From Gammaproteobacteria bacterium (lineage in GTDB: Bacteria > Pseudomonadota > Gammaproteobacteria > Thiohalospirales > Thiohalospiraceae), in the NCBI GenBank assembly GCA_015491735.1, contig WFVH01000078.1, forward strand, positions 1 to 64,000: a DNA stretch of 64,000 nt. The letters are read 5' to 3'. Made by a program: the position numbers and the translations under genes. The stretch's first letter is position 1. The number at the start of each line of letters is the position of its first letter. The notes beneath the pieces were generated by a model that worked only from the letters and a program-made list of their open reading frames with translations, was not told the DNA's origin and searched no databases. Shown here one piece after another: positions 51,020 through 60,671 of this stretch.

Positions 51020-54000
51020 ACTGAACCTCGCCGGTCCGATTGGGCTTGTTGCTCAATTTCGAAAACATGCCGGCAGGCGGTGAAAAGCAGCAGGGAGCGC
51101 ACGGTTTTTTCCGGCCACAGCCGCTGGATACCGTTCGCATAGAGCGCCATCTGCTGCCGGTAGAGTGTAGCCAGTTGTGCAACGGTTTCCGTTGTGGCGC
51201 TGCGATGGGTCTTGTAATCGATCAGGGTAACCGTGTGGTCCCCGACCAGCAGCCGGTCAATGATGCCATGGATCGTTTTTCCATCCATTTCATAGACAAG
51301 CGGTATCTCGTTGTAGGTTGATGTATAAAGCCTGTCGTCGAACAGCGGTTGGAGCCGGGGTTCCTGAATGACCTTTCTGGCTTCCTGTTGGCACTCCAAC
51401 AGCAAGGTTGCACCGCCATTGATGGTCATTTCGGCAGAAATCTGTTGCAGCAGATCCTCTTCCCGGATAGCTGGCTCGCGGGTAAGCAGTTCCAGCATGC
51501 GGTGGATGATAGTTCCACGCAGGCGGCCATCGGGATCGCCTTTCCCCGGCTGATGGTCTCCCTGGCGGCTCGGAGCGATCTCCTGGCTGACGGGGGAGAG
51601 ATGCAGGGGGCTGTGGAGCCGGGGATCCGGCTGTTCATTACTGAAAGGCGGTTCCGGTTTGCGGGTTTGTCTCGATGTTGAGGGCGTACCTGACTCGCAC
51701 AGCACGCCGTTTTTTTCTCCATTCAGCCTGTCGCCGAATTTCTCTCGAATCATTCCATACCAGCCGAGGTTGCCGCCTCTGCCGGGGGTGGATGCCGACA
51801 GGTAGAGCAACTGTCTGGCCCGGGTGATTGCGACGTAGAGCAGGTTGGCGTCTTCCCGCTGCTGCGCTTTGGTTTGCTCTTCGAAAAGGGAGAGGGTCAG
51901 TGGGTCACTGTCCTGTTTTTTGCCCGCGAGCAGGAAATGGCTCGGCCGATCCTGTTCGGCAGGCCAGTTGACCAGGGCGCTCCAGCTGTTGTTCCGTGTG
52001 TTGCTGCTGGCGCTGTCGGCCAGGAATACCACGGGAGCCTCCAGTCCCTTGGCGGCATGAATGGTCATCAGGCGCAGCCGGGGGGCGCCGCCGCCGGTGG
52101 GGGCTTCGTCCGGGGCATCCTGCTTGAGTTCGCGCAGATCTTGCAGCCGGGCGATGAAGTGCATCAGGCTGGGATAGCGGCCACTGTCCACCTCCAGCGC
52201 CAGTTGCAGAAAACGTTCCAGATTGGCGCGTACCCGTGGACGCAGATGGGCCGGAAAAGCCGCCTCGTAACGCGCGGGCACATTCCCCTCACTGTAAATC
52301 CGTTGCAGCAGATCGTGAACCGGCAGGTGGCCTGCCAATAACTGCCACTCCCTCAGCCAGCGGCGGGCGCGGGCCAGTGGCCTGCCGGCCGGGCTGGAGG
52401 AGAGTGCCATTAACCGCTCCCACCAGCTCCCTGGCCCTTTGCCGGCCAGGGTGATCAGATCCTGATCCGAACAGGCGAATAGAGGAGAGCGCAATACCAC
52501 GGCCAGCGACAAGTTGTGGTAGGGCGCGACCAGGGTCTCGAGCAGCGCTTCCATGTCTTTGACCTCCTGGCTCTCCAGCAGTGTGCCACGGTCGGCGCTC
52601 TGGTAGGGAATTCCCGCATCGCGGAGGGCGGCTTCAATGTCTGGAAGGTGGGTGCGCCGGGCGATCAGAACCAGAATATCGTCCAGGTTGACCGGCCGTG
52701 CCTCCCCGCTATCATCGATAATAACGGGCTGTTCCACCAGTGAGCGGATGGTGGCGGCAATCTGCTCTCCTTCACGGTAGTAGCGCCGATCTGTTTGAAC
52801 GATACGGGGTTGCTGCAGGGGGTTGCGTAGCTCCCCGTTGGTTGGTGCTGCATCACAAGCGCCGCACTCGACCAGCGGAAGCAGCTCCACCCGCCCCCAC
52901 AAATGCGGATGGTGGGTGTCATGTGGATGAAAATGGGGCAGCTGCTGGTTCAGTTCACCACTGCCATACAGTTCGTTGACAAACTGCATGATTGCCGGCG
53001 CCGAACGCCAGGATTTGTCCATGGGATAACTGTCAGCGTCCAGATGTTCAGCCAGCCATCGGTGGGCCGTATCGAATAGCCGCGGTTCGGCGCGGCGAAA
53101 GCGGTAGATGGACTGTTTGCTGTCGCCCACAAGAAAGACGCTTCGTGGCCGCTCGGGTTCACCGGCAGCCATCTCCTCCAGCAGCGGCAGGATCAGACGC
53201 CACTGGGTCGGGTTGGTGTCCTGGAACTCGTCGATCAGCAGGTGGTCGATACGCTGATCCAGCTTGTACTGTACCCAGTGTGCGTTGCCGGCCGTGCTCA
53301 GCAGTTTGTAGCTCTTCCACTCCAGGTCGGCGAAGTCCAGCAGCCGCTGCTCCTCCTTGATGCGCTGATAGTGTGCGATTAGCCGATGCCCGGCCAGAAA
53401 CCAGGCGCTGGACAGATCCAGGGTCCGGCGGGCGGCGAGCTGCCGAAATGTGTCGAGAATGGCCCTGCTCAGTGTTTCATGCAGCTGCAGGAAGCGCTGC
53501 TGTCCCTGTTCACCCATCGCTTTGGCCTGGGCTTTTGCCGGTTTGCGTTTTCTTGGTTCGTTTTCCCGCGTCAGGAAGAGCTGCCGAAGCTCGGTGAACC
53601 GTTGTTCACTGGCTTCTGCTTCCAGGATGCGAAACAGGGATTCAGCCTGTTCCATGTTCGTTTTGGTTTTGTGTCGCGCGAGCAGCCGTCCGAACTCCAG
53701 CAACTGATCCCTGCGTCGGGGGGAAAAAAAGTTGCTGACAGGGTGCACATCCGGGTCGATCCCGAGTTGTGACTGCAGCTTGTTGCGGGCAAAGCCGGCC
53801 GGGTCGTTTTGATTATCGGTGAATGCCCACCAGTCGCTGCGGTGCTGCAGGAAATCCATCAGCGCGGTCTGCGTGTTGAACAGACTGCCGCAGTGGTTGA
53901 ACAGTGTTTCCAGCGCCCGGGCCAGGGCGGCGTCAGGAGAGCGGGTGGCTTCGCTGAACAGGGCGTCCCACGCCTCCTGCTGCAGCAGGGCGCTGCTCTC

Positions 54001-54414
54001 CAGCAACTCGAAGCCGGGCGGTATCCCGGCTTCCAGCGGAAAACGGCGCAGGATCTCCTGACAGAAGGCGTGAAAGGTGCTGGTGCGCACCGTTTGAGGG
54101 GTACGGAGCAGTTGTTCGTAGAGTATACGGGCCTGTTCCCGGTTTGCCTTTGTATCCGTTACCCCTTGTTGCGCCAGCAGCGTTGCCAGCTGCTGGCTGT
54201 CTGCGGCCGCCATCTCGTACAAACGCTGTGTTAAACGGGTCTGCATCTCTGCCGCCGCTTTGCGGGTAAAGGTGATGGCCAGAATCCCGCCCGGGCGAGC
54301 GCCATCCAGCAGCAAACGGACAAGCCGTGTCACCAGCAGCCAGGTTTTTCCAGTGCCGGCGGAAGCCATTACCGTGGCGTTACTGGCGGGGGTGGCGGGA
54401 GCTAGTTGATTCAT
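51016..54414 (-). CDS. UvrD-type helicase-nuclease, AddA/RecB-like
   Basis: Double-strand-break end-processing enzyme; 1132 aa. Superfamily 1A helicase motifs in order: Walker A ASAGTGKTWLL, HAFCQEILRRFP, LLIDEFQDTN, VGDSKQSIYRFRRAEP, LMTIHAAKGLEAPVVFLAD and LLYVAITRARQLLYLS. A C-terminal PD-(D/E)XK nuclease domain has GIIDRLL and LIDYKTHRS. Partner of the AddB-like protein encoded upstream. ATG 54414 is preferred to TTG 54432, though neither has a ribosome binding site. An element begins 26 bp upstream. Confidence 0.9.
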   Translation of the reverse strand: MNQLAPATPASNATVMASAGTGKTWLLVTRLVRLLLDGARPGGILAITFTRKAAAEMQTRLTQRLYEMAAADSQQLATLLAQQGVTDTKANREQARILYEQLLRTPQTVRTSTFHAFCQEILRRFPLEAGIPPGFELLESSALLQQEAWDALFSEATRSPDAALARALETLFNHCGSLFNTQTALMDFLQHRSDWWAFTDNQNDPAGFARNKLQSQLGIDPDVHPVSNFFSPRRRDQLLEFGRLLARHKTKTNMEQAESLFRILEAEASEQRFTELRQLFLTRENEPRKRKPAKAQAKAMGEQGQQRFLQLHETLSRAILDTFRQLAARRTLDLSSAWFLAGHRLIAHYQRIKEEQRLLDFADLEWKSYKLLSTAGNAHWVQYKLDQRIDHLLIDEFQDTNPTQWRLILPLLEEMAAGEPERPRSVFLVGDSKQSIYRFRRAEPRLFDTAHRWLAEHLDADSYPMDKSWRSAPAIMQFVNELYGSGELNQQLPHFHPHDTHHPHLWGRVELLPLVECGACDAAPTNGELRNPLQQPRIVQTDRRYYREGEQIAATIRSLVEQPVIIDDSGEARPVNLDDILVLIARRTHLPDIEAALRDAGIPYQSADRGTLLESQEVKDMEALLETLVAPYHNLSLAVVLRSPLFACSDQDLITLAGKGPGSWWERLMALSSSPAGRPLARARRWLREWQLLAGHLPVHDLLQRIYSEGNVPARYEAAFPAHLRPRVRANLERFLQLALEVDSGRYPSLMHFIARLQDLRELKQDAPDEAPTGGGAPRLRLMTIHAAKGLEAPVVFLADSASSNTRNNSWSALVNWPAEQDRPSHFLLAGKKQDSDPLTLSLFEEQTKAQQREDANLLYVAITRARQLLYLSASTPGRGGNLGWYGMIREKFGDRLNGEKNGVLCESGTPSTSRQTRKPEPPFSNEQPDPRLHSPLHLSPVSQEIAPSRQGDHQPGKGDPDGRLRGTIIHRMLELLTREPAIREEDLLQQISAEMTINGGATLLLECQQEARKVIQEPRLQPLFDDRLYTSTYNEIPLVYEMDGKTIHGIIDRLLVGDHTVTLIDYKTHRSATTETVAQLATLYRQQMALYANGIQRLWPEKTVRSLLLFTACRHVFEIEQQAQSDRRGSV

Positions 54415-54440
54415 GAAACGGAATGATAGCAAATTTCGGG

Positions 54441-54720
54441 GTAACTACTCGGCCAGCCCCGGAGATCCACCTTTTCCGGGTTGAACAACGGCCATTGGCT
54501 GACTGTAAACCCGTTGTAACGATTCAGCATAGTATGAAACAAGCCGGCAACTGTTCAGATTGCCCCTGAAATTCGTCAGTTCAAGGCGAAAAATGGGAGT
54601 TTACGAGCGTAAATGACCCTTTTTTAACGCGGAAATGGCGGATTTCAGGGGTGAGCTGAATAGTTACAACCCGTTTTTTTGCCTTGAACGGATGAGTGTC
54701 TGGGACGGCCGGGCAGGCGC
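54441..54720. mobile_element. Older palindromic element in front of the addA-like gene, split by copy C
   Basis: The left end GTAACTACTCGGCCAGCCCC (54441-54460) is imperfectly inverted at GGGACGGCCGGGCAGGCGC (54702-54720). It is flanked by a perfect 8-bp duplication ATTTCGGG (54433-54440 and 54721-54728). Without copy C and one of its duplications it would be 120 bp, close to the 121-bp core of the intact elements. The perfect duplication contrasts with its decayed right end. Confidence 0.8.
54516..54667. mobile_element. Intact 152-bp MITE-like palindromic element, copy C
   Basis: Ends GTAACGATTCAGC and GCTGAATAGTTAC; perfect 8-bp target duplication AACCCGTT (54508-54515 and 54668-54675). 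Same orientation as copy A, with the 31-bp extension on the left (ATAGTATGAAACAAGCCGGC within it). Inserted near the centre of an older relative. Confidence 0.9.
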
Positions 54721-54728
54721 ATTTCGGG

Positions 54729-55158
54729 CTGACAACCGTTGCTTGCATTCGGCTTGGTCAATCGCAGTTTGTTGTATTTGTACACAAAACTGAAACAGTT
54801 GCACGTTGCCAGTGTCCCTTGTTGTTGTTACCATCTTTCGCTCTGGAAGCAGCCCAGGAAAACAAAGACAAGAAGGGGCCAGGACTGAATATTCCAGGGT
54901 ATCCAGGGAGGTTCGGATCAGGTGGGATACCGACAGGAGGTCCATACCGGATGGATGGCCGGGTTTGGGAACAGCTTGACGGATAGCGCATGGATGACGG
55001 GTCGCAGGGAGTGTGGCGCTGGCTGGATTGCCGGATAAGGAGGTTTCGTGGCGGCGTTGTGCCGCCTTTTTTAATGGTTTTTCTCCCGGGTTCAAGCGGG
55101 TTATCCGTCCGAATCGCTGCCTGGCAACTCATTTTTGACAGGCGGGGAGGTTGCCGGG
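54729..55158. other. 430-bp gap between addA-like and addB-like genes
   Basis: No gene is firmly supported. A plus-strand frame ending at 54986 has a hydrophobic stretch and a Gly/Pro-rich end (NIPGYPGRFGSGG) but starts inside a repeat and lacks a ribosome binding site. A clear plus-strand terminator at 55048-55070 suggests that something is transcribed on that strand. Confidence 0.4.
55048..55070 (+). terminator. Rho-independent terminator on the plus strand
   Basis: GGCGGC and GCCGCC pair around GTTGT and are followed by six T and AA. It is antisense to the AddA/AddB-like genes and has no assigned upstream gene. Confidence 0.7.
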
Positions 55159-58101
55159 TCATTCGTTTTCGGGCCAGGCCTGGCGTCGGCAGACTCCAGC
55201 CAGGGAGCAGTGTCCGCAGCTCTTTTCGTCTCCCCATGCGGGTAATCTGCCTCCATCACTGATAGCGGTCAGGATCTGTTTCAGGCGCTCGCCGGTATCG
55301 CGGGCAATTTGCCGAAGCGTCTCTCCCTCCAGTACGGAGCAGGATTTGACGCCGTGGGTGTCCAGCCGCAGGTATTCACAGCGGTCTACTTTATCGCCGA
55401 TCAGCAAGGCGTAGAAAGGCAGTTGCACCGATTCACCGCAGATAATCGCATCCCGGTTGCTGATCTGGCCGGTTTTGTAGTCGATAACTGCCAGCCCTTC
55501 AGGGTGCTGATCAATGCGGTCGATACGCCCGCGCAGGTTGTGCAAGGGGGTGAATCTCTCCACCTTGCGAATGGATTCTGTCGCTCTCAACTTATAGTGG
55601 GTGGCCCGTTCGAGCTGCCAGCCAATGTAGTCAGGAATGATGCTCTTCCACTGCTGCAGCCATCCCCGGTGCATGAAATTGTCCTCTAGATCACCGGCGA
55701 ACACCTGCTCGGCGATCTGCTCCAGCAGCCGGCTGGCCTCGACCCGGTTACTTTCATCCAGTTGCATACGGCAGGGGCCGGGCAGATCGGGCAGGTCGCT
55801 GTGGAAAGCCTCCAGGCAGCGGTGTATCCGCTCCCCGTAGTCCAATTTGGCCAGTGCTTCGCGTACAGCTTCAGGTGCGGCAAGCTTCAGGCAACGGGCG
55901 ACGAAGAACTGGTAGGGGCAGTCCATGAGTTGTTGATAGCTGCTGGCGGAGATTATGCCGGGTAACAGATCAGGTGGTGTGACCGGTGCAGGCCGGCTCA
56001 CGGGCGCGGGCAGGGCGGTAGTATCCGATCGGAACACCGTGGTCAGTGGGCTGCGCACCAGGGAAAGAAGGTCAGAACTGTCGAGTTCCTGGTTGTAGGC
56101 GAGGAGGTGAAAGGCGCGCAGATTCTCTAGCCAGGGGCTGGGTATGATTTCCTCGCCATCCTGTTCCCGCCGGCGGGTTAGCACTACCCGGGGCGCTGCC
56201 TGCAGGAGACGGCGGAACAGGTAGAAACGTTCGGTCAGCTGCGCGCGCGCGGTTGGCAATCCCAGCTCGGCCCTTACGGCATCGTTGAAAAAAGGGGAAG
56301 AGGGTGGCGTTCCCGGTAGATACTCTTGCTCGACAGCGGCGACAATCAGGGCGTCATAGCGGGCCAGGGCGCTTTGCGCCAGGTTGATGAGCTGGACGCG
56401 GCTCCCGGACACCGGTGGAGCGTAGTTGACGCGCTCCAGCGTATTACCGAGCCAGGCGCGAAACGTTTGCCAGTTCATTCTCAGTTGGCTGTCTGCCGCC
56501 GCGCTGGAGAGCTGTTCAATCTGCTGGATGATGCAGCTGCCGGCATCATCATCGAGCAGCGCCTGATCCATTTCCAGCCGTTTCATACTGAGTTGCAGCG
56601 CTTCGATAAACTGGCGGGGATAGCGCTCTCCCTGCAGACAGGTGGAGAGCGGCGCCGCTGCTTTCTCCAGTTGGCTCAACAGCTTCCGGACCTCTCTGGC
56701 GGTCTGTTCCGTCCAGCCGGGAAGCAGTGTCCGCTGTTTTTCGAGATATTGCCGGTAACGCGTCATTCCCCGCGCGATGTTTCCGTTCCGTATGATGTCG
56801 TTCTCAAGGCGGTAGGCAGTCGTTCTCAGCTGCTCCCGATCCTGGCCAGCGAACAGGAAGGGTGATCTGAGCAGGTCGAGCAGCGGTCGCTGGTCGAACT
56901 CCTCTTCGACGGCCTGTAGCCACCGCTCAAGTGATGCCGCGGCGCTGGTGGTGGAGAGTGCCCAGCCGGCGCTGTCCGCAATCGATACGCCACCCTGCTC
57001 CAGCAAGGCCCGGACCTGGCGGGCCAGGCGGCGGTTTTCGGTAACGATGCCAATTTGCCGGCAGCCGTCGAGCAGCCAGCGCCTGACCTGGATGTCGATG
57101 GCCCTGGCCTCTTCATCGGCTCCGGCTGCTTCGAACAGAAATATTCGTCCGGCGATCGGGTTTTGCGGTGTAACAGATGAAAATTGACGGGCGCGCTCCC
57201 GTATGGGTGGACCCTGGTGGGCGTAGACTGCATCGAGGAACCGGGTTACCGGTGTCTTCGTTTTGGGATCTGTTCGGTGCGGGAGCGCCTCGAGCCGCCG
57301 GAAAAGGCTGGCGGGAACGGCATCGGGATGGTAGCTGTCGCCGCCATCCCCCGCTTCATCTCCTCCCTGGATGAACAGGTTGGCCCGTTGGCCAAACAGT
57401 TGTGGTTTCAGCCAGTTGCGCTCTGCCTTTGAAAGGCGGTGAAAGCCGGCCAGGAAAAGTTGGCAGCCGTTTTCCGGCCGGGCAGAGTCGCTGGCGAGCT
57501 TCAACAGATATACCGTGCTGGATTCGATCGCCCCCTCCAGCTGAAGCTGCTGGTGCCAGGCCTGCCAAAGCGTGTGAACCAGTGTCGCTTCCCTGCTCAG
57601 GGGCAGGGATGCCCGCTGATCGGCTTCATAGGCAGCGGTAAGGCGTTCGATTAATTCGGCGTAGCTGGCCGGTAACCGGGCCTGGTGCAGCGTTAGCTCG
57701 TCGAACAGCTCAACGAGATTGCGGGCGAGAATCCATGGCGATCCGTTGCCATAGAGTTCCGGGTGTTCCATCAGCACTTCGGTCAACATCAGTTCCCTTT
57801 GTTGTGGACTCAACAGGGATTGCCGGACTGTGTCGCCGGTTCGCTGCACCCAGCCAGGCAAGGTTTCTATTTCCGGGCCGATCAGCGCTGAAACGCCAAA
57901 TGCGGAGGAAGACTCGAGCAACAGCCGGCGCAGCCGGGGAGCCGCCTGCAGGTCGGGCAGCAGAACGGTAATCCGTGACAGATCCGGCAGTGAACCGGCG
58001 TTACCGGCGATGATCTGTCTGGCCAGCCCGGCAAGAACATCTTCGCCGTAATCGAGTTGATAGACAGCAGGTATCCGATGGTTTTTCGGGCGGTTGTTCA
58101 T
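55159..58101 (-). CDS. PD-(D/E)XK helicase-like nuclease subunit, AddB-like
   Basis: 980 aa. The N-terminal helicase-like part has no Walker A, as in inactivated AddB-type subunits. The C-terminal nuclease domain has GRIDRIDQH and VIDYKTGQ, and four cysteines (C in MDCPYQFF, then CGHCSLAGVC near the end) arranged to hold the 4Fe-4S cluster of AddB nucleases. It should act with the AddA-like helicase in recombinational repair. Unlike the usual tight addB-addA pair, the two genes are 744 bp apart and separated by nested repeats. Confidence 0.87.
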   Translation of the reverse strand: MNNRPKNHRIPAVYQLDYGEDVLAGLARQIIAGNAGSLPDLSRITVLLPDLQAAPRLRRLLLESSSAFGVSALIGPEIETLPGWVQRTGDTVRQSLLSPQQRELMLTEVLMEHPELYGNGSPWILARNLVELFDELTLHQARLPASYAELIERLTAAYEADQRASLPLSREATLVHTLWQAWHQQLQLEGAIESSTVYLLKLASDSARPENGCQLFLAGFHRLSKAERNWLKPQLFGQRANLFIQGGDEAGDGGDSYHPDAVPASLFRRLEALPHRTDPKTKTPVTRFLDAVYAHQGPPIRERARQFSSVTPQNPIAGRIFLFEAAGADEEARAIDIQVRRWLLDGCRQIGIVTENRRLARQVRALLEQGGVSIADSAGWALSTTSAAASLERWLQAVEEEFDQRPLLDLLRSPFLFAGQDREQLRTTAYRLENDIIRNGNIARGMTRYRQYLEKQRTLLPGWTEQTAREVRKLLSQLEKAAAPLSTCLQGERYPRQFIEALQLSMKRLEMDQALLDDDAGSCIIQQIEQLSSAAADSQLRMNWQTFRAWLGNTLERVNYAPPVSGSRVQLINLAQSALARYDALIVAAVEQEYLPGTPPSSPFFNDAVRAELGLPTARAQLTERFYLFRRLLQAAPRVVLTRRREQDGEEIIPSPWLENLRAFHLLAYNQELDSSDLLSLVRSPLTTVFRSDTTALPAPVSRPAPVTPPDLLPGIISASSYQQLMDCPYQFFVARCLKLAAPEAVREALAKLDYGERIHRCLEAFHSDLPDLPGPCRMQLDESNRVEASRLLEQIAEQVFAGDLEDNFMHRGWLQQWKSIIPDYIGWQLERATHYKLRATESIRKVERFTPLHNLRGRIDRIDQHPEGLAVIDYKTGQISNRDAIICGESVQLPFYALLIGDKVDRCEYLRLDTHGVKSCSVLEGETLRQIARDTGERLKQILTAISDGGRLPAWGDEKSCGHCSLAGVCRRQAWPENE

Positions 58102-58280
58102 TCCACCTGTTCCGTTGATCCGGCCACGATACTATATGGTGGCCGGGTTAATGGCGTTGCCCGGAGAGTTATAGCGGCATGCCTCGGTGGCCGTCCGGGC
58201 CGAAAAAATGGCTTGCAATATCATTCCATAAAGCTAAGCTTAAAAATACAGTTTTGTTGGGGAACAGCGGAGGTGGTCCA

Positions 58281-58994
58281 TTGCATAACGTAAAATCAGA
58301 GATGGTCGGCGGTGCAGGGGGTGACGAATTCGATAATTATGCCCCTCCGGAAAATGCCAGAATCAAGGTTATCCATATTTTTACCGACGATTATATTGAC
58401 GCCTTGCAGTTTGGTTATCTTGATGAGAATGGGGAGATGGCGCTGCTTCCCAAAATCGGTGGTGACGGAGGCTTCGCCTACCAGTTCGTTCTGGATGAAG
58501 ATGAGTACCTTACCGGGATTTGCGGGCGTTATGGCTGGTATATCGACCAAATCTGTTTTCATACGAACAAGCGTACATCCGAGGTTTTTGGAGGCAAGGG
58601 TGGTGCAACCAAATTCAGCATTCGGGCGCCGGGCAATCATGAGGTCGTCGGATTGTTTGGTCGCAAGGAGTGGTATCTTGACGCCATCGGGATCATCTCG
58701 CGAAATTTGACTGCAGAAGAGATCAGGCGAAGTTCCAACCCGCACGATCTGCAGAAGGTGGAGGGTATCGGCCCCAAGATCGCGGAACGCCTGATTGAAC
58801 GCGGCATCCTCGATCTGGATGACCTGTCCACAACGTCCGTCGAGCAACTGAGGCTGATTCTTCACGAAGCGGGCAGCCATTTTGCAATGGCTGATCCCTC
58901 GACCTGGCCACAGCAGGCGGCGCTTGGTGCAAAGGGGGAGTGGGACAAGCTGGCCGCCTTGCAGAAAGAGCTGAATAAAGGGCGCCGTGTTTGA
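58281..58994 (+). CDS. Jacalin-like lectin fused to a C-terminal helix-hairpin-helix domain
   Basis: 237 aa from TTG 58281, chosen because a perfect Shine-Dalgarno GGAGGTGG (58269-58276) lies just upstream; no such signal precedes other starts. Residues 10-140 form a jacalin-like beta-prism repeat: GGAGGDEFDNY opens it, and GICGRYGWYIDQICFHT and GLFGRKEWYLDAIGII mark the second and third strands. Residues 155-237 are a helix-hairpin-helix domain (LQKVEGIGPKIAERLIERG) with a TWPQQAAL tail of the kind appended to various proteins, including some L21-type ribosomal proteins (from memory). No signal peptide, so probably cytoplasmic. Ligand unknown. Confidence 0.82.
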   Translation: MHNVKSEMVGGAGGDEFDNYAPPENARIKVIHIFTDDYIDALQFGYLDENGEMALLPKIGGDGGFAYQFVLDEDEYLTGICGRYGWYIDQICFHTNKRTSEVFGGKGGATKFSIRAPGNHEVVGLFGRKEWYLDAIGIISRNLTAEEIRRSSNPHDLQKVEGIGPKIAERLIERGILDLDDLSTTSVEQLRLILHEAGSHFAMADPSTWPQQAALGAKGEWDKLAALQKELNKGRRV

Positions 58995-59026
58995 TGTTCG
59001 TCCAATCCAAACGCCCCCCATTGATT

Positions 59027-60577
59027 TTATTGGAATTTTTTGACTGGAATGGTTTCGGCCGCCGTGTTTATGGCAACGACCCGGGGTGACTCATCTTCTG
59101 TCAGCGGCTCTGCGCTGGCCAGCTGCTGCTCCAGTACCGCCAACGTTGCTTCCGATGCATCTTGTCCGAGCCGGCTCCGTTGCCGGATGCGGGCGCGAAG
59201 CAGCGGGATATCTGCCTGAAAGTCCAGTATCGTAACCGGCAGGCGCAGCCGATCTCCCAGCCGCCGGAAGTTGTCCCTGTCCGCTTTTTTCAGGAAGGTC
59301 GCATCCACGATCACCGGATAGCCGGCCGTTAGAATGGCTTCGGCAAGGAGTAAAAGGTGTTGATAGACCCGATGGGTGGTCTGCGGGGTGTAGATTCCAC
59401 CACCTGTTGACGAGGCGGTGTTCGCATCCGGCGCAAGACCCGAAAGCCGCTTGCGCTCGATATCGGAGCGGATGCGGATAGCGCCGAGCTGCTCCAGCAG
59501 CGCCTGGGTCAGATGTGTTTTGCCGGATCCGGAAAATCCGTGAGTAATGAACAAGCGCGGTTTTGCCCCGTTTGCAGAACGTTCCGCCAGCGAGAGATAG
59601 CGTTGCAGTTCGGATTGAAGGGCGGCATGCTGCGCCGGGGTTACCCCCGTTTGCGACAGGCGGATACCGGCGACCTTGGCGCGAACCATTGCCCGGTAGA
59701 CCCGGTAGTAGTCCAGTAGCGCCAGGCCGGAGTAGTCACCACTGTACTCCAGCTGTCTGTTCAGAAAATGGAATGCCAGTGCGGACTGCCCTCTTTGCTC
59801 CAGATCCATGACCAGGAAAGCGAGTTCACTCATCACATCGATCCAGTAAAGGGAGGGATTGAACTCGATACAGTCGAATACGATCACGCGTTCATTCAAC
59901 AGCACCATATTACCCAGATGCATGTCGCCGTGACACTCTCTGATGTAGCCGTCAAGTTTCCGTTTTTTCATCACCTCTTCGAGCCGATAGAGTGTGTCGG
60001 TACTCCATTTTTTCAACTGTTTGATCAGTTTCTTTTTTTTATTGTCGATAGAGAGTTGTAGTAGTATGGCAACGTTGTCCATTGCAAATTTGTGGATCTC
60101 TGCCGGTTCACCCCACGGCGTATCTGCCCCGGCTGTGGCGGCGTTGGCGTGGAAGCGGGCAATGTCCCGAGCCAGCTGGCCGAGATGGGACGGAAGGAGC
60201 CTTTTTTGCCGTAAAACATGGTCGAGGCGGGCGTCATCGGGAAACTGCTCCATCTTTACTGCGTATTCAAAGGGCGCCGGTCCGTTCAAGACGGGGTGTC
60301 TTGCCGTTCCTCCAAAGCTTACGACCCCCCGGTAGAGCTGTGGGGCAAGCCGGCGGTTGAGGCGTAGCTCCTCTTCGCAGTAATAGCGCCGTTTTTCCAG
60401 GGTGGAAAAGTCCACGAAGCCCAGGTTGACAGGCTTTTTTATTTTGTAAGCATAGGGGCCGGTCAACAGTATCCAGGAGATATGGGTTTCAATCAGCTTG
60501 AAACCACTTGTCGAGTGATCGTATATCTCCGGCTTTTGCAGTGCGTTGAGAAATGCGGTTTGGCTCTGGTGTGTCAT
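59027..60577 (-). CDS. Aminoglycoside-phosphotransferase-like / P-loop ATPase bifunctional protein
   Basis: 516 aa. The N-terminal two thirds resemble APH-type kinases: catalytic loop CHGDMHLGNMVL and metal-binding IVFDCIEFNPSLYWIDVMSE. The C-terminal third is a small-molecule-kinase P-loop domain with HGFSGSGKTHLTQAL and VIVDATFLKKADR. This two-domain family is widespread in Proteobacteria and functionally uncharacterised; the name does not imply drug resistance. Convergent with the jacalin gene and divergent from mrcB, with 94 bp on that side. Confidence 0.87.
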   Translation of the reverse strand: MTHQSQTAFLNALQKPEIYDHSTSGFKLIETHISWILLTGPYAYKIKKPVNLGFVDFSTLEKRRYYCEEELRLNRRLAPQLYRGVVSFGGTARHPVLNGPAPFEYAVKMEQFPDDARLDHVLRQKRLLPSHLGQLARDIARFHANAATAGADTPWGEPAEIHKFAMDNVAILLQLSIDNKKKKLIKQLKKWSTDTLYRLEEVMKKRKLDGYIRECHGDMHLGNMVLLNERVIVFDCIEFNPSLYWIDVMSELAFLVMDLEQRGQSALAFHFLNRQLEYSGDYSGLALLDYYRVYRAMVRAKVAGIRLSQTGVTPAQHAALQSELQRYLSLAERSANGAKPRLFITHGFSGSGKTHLTQALLEQLGAIRIRSDIERKRLSGLAPDANTASSTGGGIYTPQTTHRVYQHLLLLAEAILTAGYPVIVDATFLKKADRDNFRRLGDRLRLPVTILDFQADIPLLRARIRQRSRLGQDASEATLAVLEQQLASAEPLTEDESPRVVAINTAAETIPVKKFQ

Positions 60578-60671
60578 GGTGCGTTGTTAACCGGAACTAT
60601 CCGGACTACCGCCCTGTTTTCCAGGTTCGGTTGTCCAGTACTCAAAACCCAATACTAGCAGACAGTAGCAG

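Noticed and set aside
54696-54986. 96-codon plus-strand frame between addA-like and addB-like genes
   Set aside because: Starts inside the decayed repeat, without a ribosome binding site, and matches no family I know. Kept only as part of a finding because a terminator follows.
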